DNA of 23,320 bases, taken from a virus. The notes below the pieces were generated by a model. It did not search any database. It saw only the letters and a list, made by a program, of their open reading frames with translations, and was not told the DNA's origin. This document shows, piece after piece, positions 13,796-21,049 of the stretch. The stretch's first letter is position 1, and every line of letters starts with the position of its first letter. The translations under genes were made by a program, and so were the position numbers. The stretch lies in the IMG/VR virus record IMGVR_UViG_3300044858_000047, positions 1 to 23,320 of that record. One strand, given 5' to 3'.

Positions 13796-15001
13796 TTAAT
13801 CTTTGCTCGCAATGATGAGGTCTACATACTGCACAGCAAGATTGATTGCATTACCAGAGAAAGTTGAACTTGTAACACTTGGCGAACCAGAAATGGTTGG
13901 CGAACCTGTCAATGAGTGGTTGTGCGCGGTACCTGAAAAAGTAGGTGCCGAAAATGAGTGGTTGTGAGAGCCGCCACCACCTGTAGCGCCGGTGTTAAGA
14001 TTAAAAATACCAGCGGTCAAGCTTGTTGCGGTAACATTTTGGACGCAATCAAAACCGGGAATTGAATGGGTGTGGCTTGGAATCTGTGAAGTAGCCAGTG
14101 TTGTGCTACCCACCGAGCCACCAGACAACGTACCACCCGCAGTTGCGTTTGCAACAGCCAAGGTACCAATACCAACGCCTAACGTACCGGCACTAACAGA
14201 TACCGAAACAGTACCTGACGGCGTCTGGCTTGCAAATGCTGTAGTGAAACCTACTGAACCACCAGAACCGGCTGTACCAGTAACAACACGAAGTGCCTTG
14301 TTATCGTGTGTTGTTTGTTTTGTCCATCCGGTTGGGGCTGCGGTCTGCTGGAACAACATAAGCGTACCAGCCGGGAATCCTGAAGCAGTTTGAAACGACG
14401 GTAATGCACCAGCACCGTTTGATGTTAATACTTGCCCTGCGGAACCGACACCCGCAACAGATTGAAAAGCGCCAGTCGAAGTGGTTCCACCACACAGCAC
14501 AGCGTATGCGGTAGCGGAAGAAACTCCTGTACCCCCATCAGCAACCGCTAAGTCCGTACCTAACGACAACGCAGGTAAGTAGTCCGTCGCTGTCACAACG
14601 TTTGTGCCATCAGCAAAAATAATTGTTTCTCTACCTGCTGGAACTGCTACACCCGTACCCGCCGCAGTCGTGTTGCCAATCACCGTTGAGCAGTAGATGG
14701 TTGCTTGATACGCACTTGAGTTACGAATAACGTAAAACTTATCTGCTGGCGGGATATAGACGTTAAAGTTTGCGCTGGTCGTGGTCGTCAGGTTAATCAC
14801 CATATTGCGAGACTGATCAGCAGAACCGTTATTTGCCGTTAGTGCCTGATTTGCCGACGTGATACTGACCGACACATAACCAGCAATAGCATCCTCGATT
14901 AATGTGCCGAGGTTGGTATTAGTAGTTGTGCCCCACGTACCGGCTTGCTCACCGGTAGCAATCAGCTCGATGCGAAGATTGGGAGAGTATGTAGAAGGCA
15001 T
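13796..15001 (-). CDS. Tail fibre protein with HxH motifs
   Basis: A 401-residue protein; AAGGA is about 7 bases upstream of the ATG. The N-terminal domain (about 1-150) begins MPSTYSPNLRIELIATGEQA and GTWG, and likely attaches to the tail. Residues 154-159 carry ADGGTG, a common tail-fibre linker. Residues 209-226 (FPAGTLMLFQQTAAPTGW) start a collar-like head domain, followed by three HxH pairs (310/312, 346/348, 360/362), which in known trimeric fibre tips bind metal ions along the axis. The C-terminus INLAVQYVDLIIASKD closes the domain. It would bind the host receptor. Two small genes follow directly, as often seen for fibre chaperones. Confidence 0.85.
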   Translation of the reverse strand: MPSTYSPNLRIELIATGEQAGTWGTTTNTNLGTLIEDAIAGYVSVSITSANQALTANNGSADQSRNMVINLTTTTSANFNVYIPPADKFYVIRNSSAYQATIYCSTVIGNTTAAGTGVAVPAGRETIIFADGTNVVTATDYLPALSLGTDLAVADGGTGVSSATAYAVLCGGTTSTGAFQSVAGVGSAGQVLTSNGAGALPSFQTASGFPAGTLMLFQQTAAPTGWTKQTTHDNKALRVVTGTAGSGGSVGFTTAFASQTPSGTVSVSVSAGTLGVGIGTLAVANATAGGTLSGGSVGSTTLATSQIPSHTHSIPGFDCVQNVTATSLTAGIFNLNTGATGGGGSHNHSFSAPTFSGTAHNHSLTGSPTISGSPSVTSSTFSGNAINLAVQYVDLIIASKD

Positions 15002-15018
15002 GACGTTTCCTTACGACA

Positions 15019-16155
15019 TCAAACAGTATCAATCAAAGACCAGTTTGGTGTCTGGTCATCGTTTATTACTTCCCACAAGTAGCGTGCTGAAGGTGCATCA
15101 ACTAACCGCGCTTGTGTTTGTATTGCTGTTACGAAGTTAGATCCTGCAATAACGGAATCTAAAAACTGTGCTACTTCGGCTTGCGTTGCTGCAAAGTCAG
15201 TTTGAACAGACTGCGAATTATTGAACTGAATGTCTTCGTCTATATCCGCCGAAAAATCAACCTGCGCTGCCTGTGTATTGCTACCTGATATTGATTCGCT
15301 TACAGTGCGAGTAACAGTAGTGGTTGCGGATTCTGAACTACTAAACGATGCGGTTTCACTTCTTGCAGCAAATGCTGTCTGTGCTCCAACATTTATTGCA
15401 TTAAGCTGAACATCTTCGTCAATGTCTGCACTAAAGTCTGCTTGCGCTGTAGCCGCCGCGCTTGCATTAATTTGTTCAGCTTGCGTTGCTATAAAATTTA
15501 CCTGCGCTGCTACCGTTTCACTTACGTTTATTGCTTCGTCATAAAAGCCGAAAAACACCAGCGATGGCACTTGAGCAGCAATCATCTCAACACGATCTTC
15601 AACAACGCTGATAAATGCGAGCGATGCAATATTAAGATCGTACGCACCTACCCCATCAACAATTGCGGAGGCTAATGGGAACCCGCCTTGGAAGACGCTA
15701 CTTACATTTACCTCTTCCTCAATTAATGCGCTTGCAGTCTGTACGCCAGAACTTACAGCATCGAACGTCGCAGACTCCGCAATAGCTCCAGTAAAATCAA
15801 CCTGTCCCGCTTCAGTACTGCTAAATGATGCGGTTTCATCCTGCGCTGCAAGTGCGGTTTGTGCTGCTGCATTTATTGCATCTAGCTGTATATCCTCGTC
15901 AATCTGACCGTCGTAAACCACCTGCCCGGCAACGGTGCTATCTACACTTATAGACTCACTGTTTGTAGCAAATGTGATTCGCTCATCATCTGGCGAATCT
16001 AAAAGAGAAACGGTCTCCGCCTGCGCCGCTACAAATGTACCGATGCAGGTTTGGGTAAAGGAAACACGGACGGTCTCAGCAACGTCTACAGCAAATGCTG
16101 ATAACCCCCATCCAGTTTCCCCCCACGTACCGGAACTCCAGCCGCCGTCAACCAT
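15019..16155 (-). CDS. Repetitive fibre-like protein with about 20-residue repeats
   Basis: A 378-residue protein. An aromatic Gly-rich head (MVDGGWSSGTWGETGWG) is followed by about 16 tandem units of 19-21 residues, each with an E near position 6 and often Q-[VTA]-x-F at the end. Examples are SADIDEDVQLNAINVGAQTA and AARSETASFSSSESATTT. The C-terminus, YLWEVINDDQTPNWSLIDT, carries the W-x-x-I-x-D-x-QTPNW pattern I associate with phage fibre-type proteins. Such periodicity suggests a beta solenoid or stacked trimeric shaft. It precedes the HxH tail fibre gene, so it is probably a second fibre, spike or fibre adaptor. No catalytic motif. Two 89-base stretches repeat at DNA level. Confidence 0.65.
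   Translation of the reverse strand: MVDGGWSSGTWGETGWGLSAFAVDVAETVRVSFTQTCIGTFVAAQAETVSLLDSPDDERITFATNSESISVDSTVAGQVVYDGQIDEDIQLDAINAAAQTALAAQDETASFSSTEAGQVDFTGAIAESATFDAVSSGVQTASALIEEEVNVSSVFQGGFPLASAIVDGVGAYDLNIASLAFISVVEDRVEMIAAQVPSLVFFGFYDEAINVSETVAAQVNFIATQAEQINASAAATAQADFSADIDEDVQLNAINVGAQTAFAARSETASFSSSESATTTVTRTVSESISGSNTQAAQVDFSADIDEDIQFNNSQSVQTDFAATQAEVAQFLDSVIAGSNFVTAIQTQARLVDAPSARYLWEVINDDQTPNWSLIDTV
15335..15423 (-). repeat. Diverged 89-base repeat, copy A, in fibre-like gene
   Basis: This stretch matches 15815-15903 at the same length, offset by 480 bases. Both encode the block IDED-[IV]-QL-[DN]-AIN ... AQTA ... ETASFSS. It reflects duplication of roughly two repeat units inside the fibre-like protein. 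Confidence 0.7.
15815..15903 (-). repeat. Diverged 89-base repeat, copy B, in fibre-like gene
   Basis: Partner of the copy at 15335-15423. Shared words include GATGCGGTTTCA and ATTTATTGCAT on the plus strand, with scattered substitutions, mostly at third positions, so the copies have diverged under coding constraint. Confidence 0.7.
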
Positions 16156-16158
16156 TGT

Positions 16159-16338
16159 TTAAGCAGCGGTCAGTTGCGCCTCTTCAAACCAACGAGATTG
16201 CGTAGCGCCATTCGCGTCAGTCCACGAAACGAGGTAGTGAAAATTACCATCCTCATCCATGCGCAAAGCCTCAACAGGACCTTGCGGAACGGTAGCAACG
16301 AGTTTTACGGTATCGCCTTTTTTAAATGTGGTAGCCAT
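16159..16338 (-). CDS. SH3-like small protein, 59 residues
   Basis: This gene is easy to miss because it encodes only 59 residues. The ATG at 16338 has AAGGAG 5 bases upstream, and the TAA stop at 16159 is 3 bases before the next ATG. It starts MATTFKKGDTVKLVATVPQG and continues with DGNFHYLVSWTDANGATQSR, WFEEAQL. The order GD.V.L, then a turn, then Y.VSW.D..G..QSRWF.E..L resembles small SH3/KOW-like barrels such as the DUF2158 (YodC-like) family. It may be a fibre-attachment or regulatory adaptor. The fold is inferred from pattern; function is unknown. Confidence 0.8.
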   Translation of the reverse strand: MATTFKKGDTVKLVATVPQGPVEALRMDEDGNFHYLVSWTDANGATQSRWFEEAQLTAA

Positions 16339-16351
16339 AATTACTCCTTAA

Positions 16352-16924
16352 TTAAACAGCATCAGCCGAGAAGGTGTAAGTGACGTTCAGCGTGTCGCCG
16401 TTAGCCACGACCTTATCACCACCGGTGAAGTCACCTTCCGAGAACAGGATGCCCGAGGTACCAGATGCAACGGTAGCCAAGAACGCACCTGCAACAGTCG
16501 TGGTGTTGTTGATGTTAAACACAGCAGGGCTTGCCGAGTTGTCGATCACAGACGGGTCAGCGGTAGTTGCGGTGCCAAACGTCACAGCCTTACGGCTGCC
16601 CGAATAGTTTGTATCTTCAGTCCAGCCAGCGTGCGAAGTCAGCGTATCACCGGCGTTATATGTAGTGCCAGAACCCGGACCTGTGATCAGGCCAAGATAC
16701 CAAGCAGCGGTATAGGTTGAACCCTTGAAATACTTGGTGTTCAAATCTTGCAGACCTTGGTTGACGACAAGATTGTGGAATTCATCTTCCCACTTTTTCT
16801 GACCGTCAGGGCCAAAGCACTCGACCTTGAATACACCACCGAGCTTAACGCGACCGTCACCAGTCGTGGACATACCCACACCAGCTTGAACAGCCTCACC
16901 CATTTGCGATTTTGCGATAGGCAT
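16352..16924 (-). CDS. Beta-rich virion protein (GGVFKVECFGPDGQ type)
   Basis: A 190-residue protein; AAGGAG lies 8 bases before the ATG. After a polar N-terminus it has GGVFKVECFGPDGQKKWED, then HNLVVNQGLQDLNTKYFKGS, YTAAWYLGLITGPG, and a C-terminal SEGDFTGGDKVVANGDTLNV ending in TYTFSADAV. The last part looks like a small beta-sandwich domain with the GD-KVV-GDTL-V-YTF pattern found in many phage structural proteins. No enzyme motif is seen. It follows the adaptor block and precedes fibre genes, so a tail surface or neck role is likely. The exact role is unknown. Confidence 0.6.
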   Translation of the reverse strand: MPIAKSQMGEAVQAGVGMSTTGDGRVKLGGVFKVECFGPDGQKKWEDEFHNLVVNQGLQDLNTKYFKGSTYTAAWYLGLITGPGSGTTYNAGDTLTSHAGWTEDTNYSGSRKAVTFGTATTADPSVIDNSASPAVFNINNTTTVAGAFLATVASGTSGILFSEGDFTGGDKVVANGDTLNVTYTFSADAV

Positions 16925-16936
16925 GATTACTACTCC

Positions 16937-17368
16937 TTATGGAAAACGAATTAAAGCCGTCGTAGCCGTATTAGCTGGCATTGTGACGGTGTTGCTGGTT
17001 GAAGTAAACGTCTTATCTGAACCGAAGTCCAGCACGGCTACAGATTTGTTACTACGAGTCACGTTGTAGATTAAAGCCCCACGAGCCACAAAGTTAGCAC
17101 CGGGCCATGACACATCCGCAAAGTCCACAAACACCGTACCCGCGTTCGGGCCTGTGGTTTCTGTGCCAAGTGTCACGCCGGTCATAGTCACACCACCTGC
17201 GGTGTAGCCCGTGCCGGTCACTTCATTCGTAACTGTGTATACCGTTGTTAGAGGTCCGATATCAGCATACGCTGTGTACAGCGCCATCTTCAGCGTATCG
17301 GTCAGCAGGTTCTGCCCAGCTTGGAGCATCTCCTGTTTGAAGCTATTTGTCAGTCCTTGTTCGATCAT
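16937..17368 (-). CDS. Beta-rich virion protein (MIEQGLTNSFKQEML type)
   Basis: A 143-residue protein overlapping the adaptor stop by four bases. A short N-terminal helix (MIEQGLTNSFKQEMLQAGQN) is followed by LKMALYTAYADIGPLTT and a beta-rich body with ATP-free, Gly/Thr-rich strands, then WPGANFVARGALIYNVTRSN and KSVAVLDFGSDKTF. No catalytic or transmembrane features. I recall this as a common protein in environmental podovirus-like genomes, located between adaptor and fibre genes. A tail or fibre-attachment role is inferred from position. Confidence 0.6.
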   Translation of the reverse strand: MIEQGLTNSFKQEMLQAGQNLLTDTLKMALYTAYADIGPLTTVYTVTNEVTGTGYTAGGVTMTGVTLGTETTGPNAGTVFVDFADVSWPGANFVARGALIYNVTRSNKSVAVLDFGSDKTFTSTSNTVTMPANTATTALIRFP

Positions 17369-18084
17369 GGGTTGACCTTAATCTTTGCCTGACCGTCGCG
17401 GTAAGCATCACCACGCTCCAGACCTGTACCCAGACGATTGAGCTGTCCAAGCGCCTCTTGGTACTTCTTCTCGTACTGAGCGATCATATCTACTTCGCCC
17501 TTCAAGAAGGTGTACGCCTCAACCAAGGTGCCATACAACAACACCGGCGAGTAGTTGTCGCCCAGCCACGTGCGTCCATCAGCAGCTACTGTGATTGACT
17601 CAGGGTAGTAGTAATAATGCAACTCGACGTTGTACAGGATGTCAGGAGTTGGGCCTAGAATGAAGCTGAGTTCATCCGTGATGGTGCTAGATATAACAGT
17701 CGGACCAAATAGTGCGTAGTACTTTGGGATACCCGTCTCGTTCGGATTTGGGTATGCCGCACGAATAAAGTTCACATCTTTGTTCAACAAGTACTCGTAG
17801 TTACCACTAGCGTCAATTACCGCCATCGAGAAGACTGACAAGAAATCAGTCGGACAGGACAAGTACTTATTACCGCCGGTAGTTATACCCGTTACGTTCT
17901 TGCGGAGTGCAGGAATCTGCACCGTGTTATAAACGCGCTCTTCAGCCTGCTGGATGAACAAGTCAATCTGCTCAGTCCCATCAGACGTGGTTGTACCGGT
18001 CCCTGCGACGTTCGTCCACGTGTTTGTGGGGAAATCGTTTTGCAGGTAGTCCTTAACCGCAATGAACAGCTCGTTATAAGTCAC
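17365..18084 (-). CDS. Phage head-tail adaptor (SU10-adaptor-like)
   Basis: A 239-residue protein with a GTG start at 18084, supported by GAGG 6 bases upstream. It begins with helical TYNELFIAVKDYLQND and continues LFIQQAEERVYNTVQIPALR, YLSCPTDFLSVFSMAVID, and a C-terminal helical half with VLLYGTLVEAYTFLKGE and YEKKYQEALGQL. This order matches, from memory, the adaptor family described in SU10-like podophages, which binds the portal and joins the tail nozzle. It would act as a dodecameric ring. The stop overlaps the next ATG (ATGA). Two adaptor-like genes in one cluster may mean one is a tail-accessory ring; which one contacts the portal cannot be told here. Confidence 0.7.
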   Translation of the reverse strand: MTYNELFIAVKDYLQNDFPTNTWTNVAGTGTTTSDGTEQIDLFIQQAEERVYNTVQIPALRKNVTGITTGGNKYLSCPTDFLSVFSMAVIDASGNYEYLLNKDVNFIRAAYPNPNETGIPKYYALFGPTVISSTITDELSFILGPTPDILYNVELHYYYYPESITVAADGRTWLGDNYSPVLLYGTLVEAYTFLKGEVDMIAQYEKKYQEALGQLNRLGTGLERGDAYRDGQAKIKVNP

Positions 18085-18092
18085 GGTTCACC

Positions 18093-18284
18093 TCAACCCA
18101 TCGGGCCTCGTGCCATTGTGCCCTTAGTAGCCGCGCCGGTACCACGAATCTTGATGCCAGTCGTCTTGGGTGCCTTGAAGTTGCCTTTGCTGATACCCGC
18201 AGCTATGTTCATCTCGTTCATGTAGTCAGCACCGTTCTGGGTCTTGACCTCAGCCTTTTGTGGTGCCGGTTTGATCTTCTCCAT
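18093..18284 (-). CDS. Small protein with IRGTGAATKGTMARGPMG tail
   Basis: A 63-residue protein; AGGAGG is 6 bases before the ATG, which shares one base with the previous stop (TAATG). The N-terminal half is ordinary and polar; the C-terminal half ends GIKIRGTGAATKGTMARGPM plus G. I recall KIRGTGAATKG-type endings in small proteins of several phages. The ATKGTM piece resembles the ATKGKTKGTM of the 135-residue protein. Such a recurring basic tail looks like a short binding peptide, but the partner is not known. The gene sits just ahead of the adaptor gene. Confidence 0.65.
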   Translation of the reverse strand: MEKIKPAPQKAEVKTQNGADYMNEMNIAAGISKGNFKAPKTTGIKIRGTGAATKGTMARGPMG

Positions 18285-18466
18285 TACTTGCCTCCTTGGT
18301 TCTTCACTCGCGCCATATTGCGACCCATACTCTTTAGCATCTCATTAGTCACGCCGCCCTTCGCCATTTTCTTGGCTCCGTGCATACGCTGTTCATGGCC
18401 TTTGACCGCCTTTTTAGCAACCTTTTCCATCATTGGCTTGTCTTTTTTAATGTCTGAGTGTTTCAT
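18284..18466 (-). CDS. Small basic protein (KKMAKGGVT motif)
   Basis: A 60-residue protein with AGGAG 6 bases before its ATG. It reads MKHSDIKKDKPMMEKVAKKA, then HEQRMHGAKKMAKGG, and ends NMARVKNQGGK. Lys and Met are abundant and there is no hydrophobic core, so it may be unfolded on its own. KKMAKGG also occurs in the 135-residue protein at 21050-21457, linking it to the same pool of small head-region proteins. It ends in a TAATG junction with the next gene. Function unknown. Confidence 0.65.
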   Translation of the reverse strand: MKHSDIKKDKPMMEKVAKKAVKGHEQRMHGAKKMAKGGVTNEMLKSMGRNMARVKNQGGK

Positions 18467-18475
18467 GTTTTGCTC

Positions 18476-18898
18476 CTACGAGATAGTTACATTGCCTACT
18501 ACACCAGCAGAAGTCAAAGCATTTGGCGTTAACCCTGCGTCGTTTGCTCTCGATCCACCTACTGGTGCCCAACCCCACTGAATGATTCGGCTACCTTCTG
18601 CTGGTACACCATCCGAGTCTACTGCGGTGCCGGGTGTCACTGTCAACTGTAATCCTGTAGCTCCTGACTGGTAGTAGCTCAAGTCTTTACGGGGATCACG
18701 CAGCGCCTGCGGATCATCTACCGGATACATACCTAACTGCAACTGCGGCTGATCCGGGTCCCAACATGACGGACACACCAGCAAGTTATAGACCTTAGTC
18801 TTGACTACCTGCTTGCGTAACTCCTTGAGTTTGTACCTCTGTCCGCAGCGGTCACACTCCGCAATCGCATGTTTACCAGAGGCAAACCTATTTCCCAT
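18476..18898 (-). CDS. Zinc-ribbon-like phage protein
   Basis: A 140-residue protein that starts in a TGATG junction with the adaptor-like gene. Residues 15-18 (CDRC) and 42-45 (CPSC) form two CxxC pairs about 24 apart, the spacing of a zinc ribbon; between them lies a basic stretch (KLKELRKQVVKTKVYN). After this come WDPDQPQLQLGMYPVDDPQA and a Gly/Thr-rich beta-like tail ending GVVGNVTIS. I recall the RFASGKHAIAECDRCG opening as common in environmental phages, next to adaptor genes. It may be a small connector component or an assembly factor stabilised by zinc. The metal site is inferred from cysteines only. Confidence 0.7.
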   Translation of the reverse strand: MGNRFASGKHAIAECDRCGQRYKLKELRKQVVKTKVYNLLVCPSCWDPDQPQLQLGMYPVDDPQALRDPRKDLSYYQSGATGLQLTVTPGTAVDSDGVPAEGSRIIQWGWAPVGGSRANDAGLTPNALTSAGVVGNVTIS

Positions 18899-19848
18899 CA
18901 GACACCACCAGTAATGTACTGCTGACGCGGCACCAGACGATCTGCGGCCTTCTCACGGTCTTCGCTTGCTGCCAGCTCCCACGCTTCGTCGTACTGTGAC
19001 TTCAGAACAGGTAGCCTGTCCATCGCGCCGGGTACTTTCAGCGCCAGATAATAGGCCAACCCTGCTGTCAGGCATGGCAAGAAACGAAACGGAATGTCCA
19101 TCGTCTTGGTACCACCACTACCCGCATCCTGCACGCGACGCAGCCGCCAGTAAACGAACTGATATGACGTTGCGGAGTCTGGGGTCGGCCACACAGTAAT
19201 GCTGTTCTTCTGCACCAAATCGATTGCTGCGCTGGTCAAATGGCTTGCTGCGGTTGTGCCGTTCTGCCCACGTACACAGTTCAGCAGATACGCTGGGTTG
19301 CCGTTTGCTGCAGCCTGCGTCTGGTTATAGCCAATCAACTCCGAGCCAATCCGCACGAACCCTGCAAACGGTACACCTTCCAACGACGTGATCGGGATCG
19401 ATGTTGCTAAAGCACTAATAGTGCTCTGGACGGTACCTGCCAGCCGCGAATCTGCACCGGTCATACGCTGAATCCAGACCTGAATTGGTCGGCCTTGGAT
19501 CAACTTGTTTGGGATCGTGGCGTACGTAGAGACGCTTATTCGTGTGATTGTGAGATCGGCTTGGTTGGACGGGATGTTCGCATTAGTACGAATAACATGG
19601 TCCAGTAGATCAACAGTATCGTCAGGAAGTGCATAGGTTGGTTGCCCTTGTACAAGTGGAATGGACAATTGTTCAAATGTCCACATATTCAGACCACGGT
19701 TCGCCCAATCGGCAAACAGCAGGTTCAAGGAGCGCCGCGCCGTGCGCAAGTCATAACCCGTACGCAGTTCGCCACCGGCGCGTTCGAACGCTTCCTCAAC
19801 GATGTCGTTCAGGTCAAGATTGAAACTTGCTGTGCCGGAAGTGGTCAT
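18898..19848 (-). CDS. Head-tail adaptor-like structural protein
   Basis: A 316-residue protein. Residues 10-60 form a helical part (DLNDIVEEAFERAGGELRTG and then YDLRTARRSLNLLFADWANR) ending in NMWT, a layout like phage adaptor/tail-accessory proteins that bind under the portal (P22 gp4 type). A beta part follows with QPTYALPDDTVDLLDHV. Residues about 138-213 hold an inserted module with IGSELIGYN and CVRGQNGTTAASH, also present in the nozzle-like protein at 7384-9522. The C-terminal helix includes LKSQYDEAWELAASEDREKA. No enzyme motif is seen. Position between head genes and the second adaptor supports a connector role. Assignment to the adaptor class is by pattern, not by alignment. Confidence 0.65.
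   Translation of the reverse strand: MTTSGTASFNLDLNDIVEEAFERAGGELRTGYDLRTARRSLNLLFADWANRGLNMWTFEQLSIPLVQGQPTYALPDDTVDLLDHVIRTNANIPSNQADLTITRISVSTYATIPNKLIQGRPIQVWIQRMTGADSRLAGTVQSTISALATSIPITSLEGVPFAGFVRIGSELIGYNQTQAAANGNPAYLLNCVRGQNGTTAASHLTSAAIDLVQKNSITVWPTPDSATSYQFVYWRLRRVQDAGSGGTKTMDIPFRFLPCLTAGLAYYLALKVPGAMDRLPVLKSQYDEAWELAASEDREKAADRLVPRQQYITGGV
19210..19437 (-). other. ELI..GTTAASH beta module in adaptor-like protein
   Basis: This part of the 316-residue protein encodes residues about 138-213. It shares the order hydrophobic strand, ELI-Y, C-V-R-G, GTTAASH with a segment of the 712-residue protein (8683-8865). The same two marker blocks in two proteins of one tail suggest a mobile structural module. 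Confidence 0.65.
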
Positions 19849-20093
19849 TACTTACCTTTATTCCTGTGCGGTGCTACTTTCTTTGCAATCGTCTTCGGCT
19901 GGGCTACGAACTGTTTGCCCGCCTTCTTTCCCGCCCGCTTTGCCCTTGTTGTGGCTGCGTACTCTGCTGGACTCAGCGCTTTGATGGCGCTCTCTGGCAG
20001 GTACCTTTCGCCAGTCTTCGAGGATGGCTTTCCACTCTTTGTCCGCCATTTCTGCTCCGTCCACGCCTTCAGGCTTTGCTGCGGGGCTTTCAT
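19848..20093 (-). CDS. Small conserved basic protein (KWRTKSGKPSSKTGERYLP type)
   Basis: An 81-residue protein whose ATG overlaps the previous stop (ATGA); GGATGAG precedes it. It has the ordered pattern W.E.KWRTKSGKPSSKTGERYLP, then AIKALSPAEYAATTRAKRAG, and a strongly basic end (KTIAKKVAPHR). I recall this as a recurring phage and large-virus family without assigned function. With about a quarter of its residues Lys or Arg and no hydrophobic segment, it may bind DNA or the capsid interior, but nothing in the sequence proves that. It ends exactly at the ATG of the adaptor-like gene, with one shared base. Confidence 0.7.
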   Translation of the reverse strand: MKAPQQSLKAWTEQKWRTKSGKPSSKTGERYLPESAIKALSPAEYAATTRAKRAGKKAGKQFVAQPKTIAKKVAPHRNKGK

Positions 20094-20380
20094 CTCATCC
20101 TGCCTCGTGTCTTACCACGTTGCGCTATACCATCTGCACGGGCTGATGCTGACTTCACAGCACCGCCTTTTTTCATACCGTCCAGTTCAGACAACGCCTT
20201 GCTCATGCGCTCTCTTGGGGGCGGACGTGGCTCGGCTCTGTCTTTCTTGAATTTGCCATCGAGGTCTTTCAAGCCTGCTTGGCTTTCCATCTTGTCAAAC
20301 TCTTCTGGGCTAACGTCCTTGACTTCGCCTCGGGTACGCTTGGCTTCTATCTCTTGAACAAGTTTGCGTAAATCACCCAC
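20090..20380 (-). CDS. Small basic protein with GGAVKSAS..GKTRG tail (GTG start)
   Basis: A 96-residue protein. The frame is open further upstream, but that part overlaps the previous gene; GGAGG lies 5 bases before a GTG at 20380, giving the start MGDLRKLVQEIEAKRTRGEV. The start overlaps the previous stop by 8 bases. The body is a charged helical region (SPEEFDKMESQAGLKDLDG, then a Pro/Arg-rich RPPPRERM), and the last 25 residues repeat the tail of the 125-residue protein (GGAVKSASARADGIAQRGKT, then RGRMR). This looks like a tail duplicated or shuffled between otherwise unrelated small proteins. Function unknown. Confidence 0.65.
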   Translation of the reverse strand: MGDLRKLVQEIEAKRTRGEVKDVSPEEFDKMESQAGLKDLDGKFKKDRAEPRPPPRERMSKALSELDGMKKGGAVKSASARADGIAQRGKTRGRMR

Positions 20381-20660
20381 GGTAGCCTCCGCCCTTTGCT
20401 TTGTACTTCTTCGCCAACAACTGCGCCTTACGGGCGCTCCACTGGCCTGCCGCCGTACCCTGCACCGCTTGGCCTTTGATGCTCTCAAACAGCGACTTAC
20501 GCATGCCCGGCTTGGTGTAATTGCCAGATTCGTTCACGCGAGACTTCGTCTTGCCGCCTTCTTTGTACTGCGTGAAGTCGGTATTATCCCGACGGGCTTG
20601 CTTCTTCCCGCCGGGCATCTTTGACGGGTTGATAGCACCCATCCCGCGTGAGGCTCTCAT
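20373..20660 (-). CDS. Small conserved phage protein (MRASRGMGAINPSKMP type)
   Basis: A 95-residue basic protein starting at the ATG of a TAATG junction; GGGAAGA precedes it by 7 bases. An earlier TTG in frame is rejected because it falls inside the previous gene without a better ribosome site. It begins MRASRGMGAINPSKMPGGKK and ends with GQWSARKAQLLAKKYKAKGG. The stretch ESGNYTKPGMRKSLFESIK followed by GQWSARKAQ..A..YKA.GGGY is a pattern I recall from many environmental phages and from large DNA viruses, without a known function. Its charge suggests nucleic-acid contact. It overlaps the next gene by 8 bases. Confidence 0.7.
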   Translation of the reverse strand: MRASRGMGAINPSKMPGGKKQARRDNTDFTQYKEGGKTKSRVNESGNYTKPGMRKSLFESIKGQAVQGTAAGQWSARKAQLLAKKYKAKGGGYRG

Positions 20661-21037
20661 TAGCAAATCTTCCCGCGAGTTTTACCACGTTGCGCGATAC
20701 CGTCAGCACGAGAAGAAGCGGATTTAACTGCGCCGCCTTTTTTGTAGCCTTTAACATCCATACGAGCTTTCATTTGCTCATCATCGTCTAGACTGGTCAT
20801 TCGGTTGCTGCCAAAGGCTTTACCAACTGCGCGAACTGCGTCGCCCATCCGGTCAAGACCCTTATCCATATCACCGCTAACTGTGCCGGGCGGATTAAGT
20901 CTAAGTTCTTTTTCGTACTTACGAACTTGTTCGTTATATACCTTTTCACGTTTTCGTTCGGCAGCCGCAGCGTCTGCTTTATTTAAAAGTCTTTTACGCT
21001 CGTCTATATTTTCTTTTGCTTCTTCTCTGTAACCCAT
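20660..21037 (-). CDS. Small coiled-coil protein with GGAVKSAS..GKTRG tail
   Basis: A 125-residue protein. AGGAGG lies 5 bases before the ATG at 21037; a GTG directly before it is too close to that site. The N-terminal half is a charged helix (REEAKENIDERKRLLNKADA and onward), probably coiled coil. The middle, RMGDAVRAVGKAFGSNRM, looks amphipathic. The last 25 residues, beginning GGAVKSASSRADGIAQRGKT and ending RGKIC, are nearly identical to the tail of the protein encoded at 20090-20380, also at DNA level. The stop overlaps the next start as TAATG. Function is unknown. Confidence 0.65.
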   Translation of the reverse strand: MGYREEAKENIDERKRLLNKADAAAAERKREKVYNEQVRKYEKELRLNPPGTVSGDMDKGLDRMGDAVRAVGKAFGSNRMTSLDDDEQMKARMDVKGYKKGGAVKSASSRADGIAQRGKTRGKIC

Positions 21038-21049
21038 CACGGCCTCCTA

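Noticed and set aside
16937-18084. Frameshifted tape-measure chaperone pair
   Set aside because: No slippery site and no tape-measure gene; the two genes are separate with a normal ATGA junction.
19642-20357. Long plus-strand frames of 202 and 176 codons
   Set aside because: They lie over conserved-looking minus-strand small genes with good ribosome sites, have no such sites of their own, and read as Cys/Arg/Leu-rich shadow sequence.
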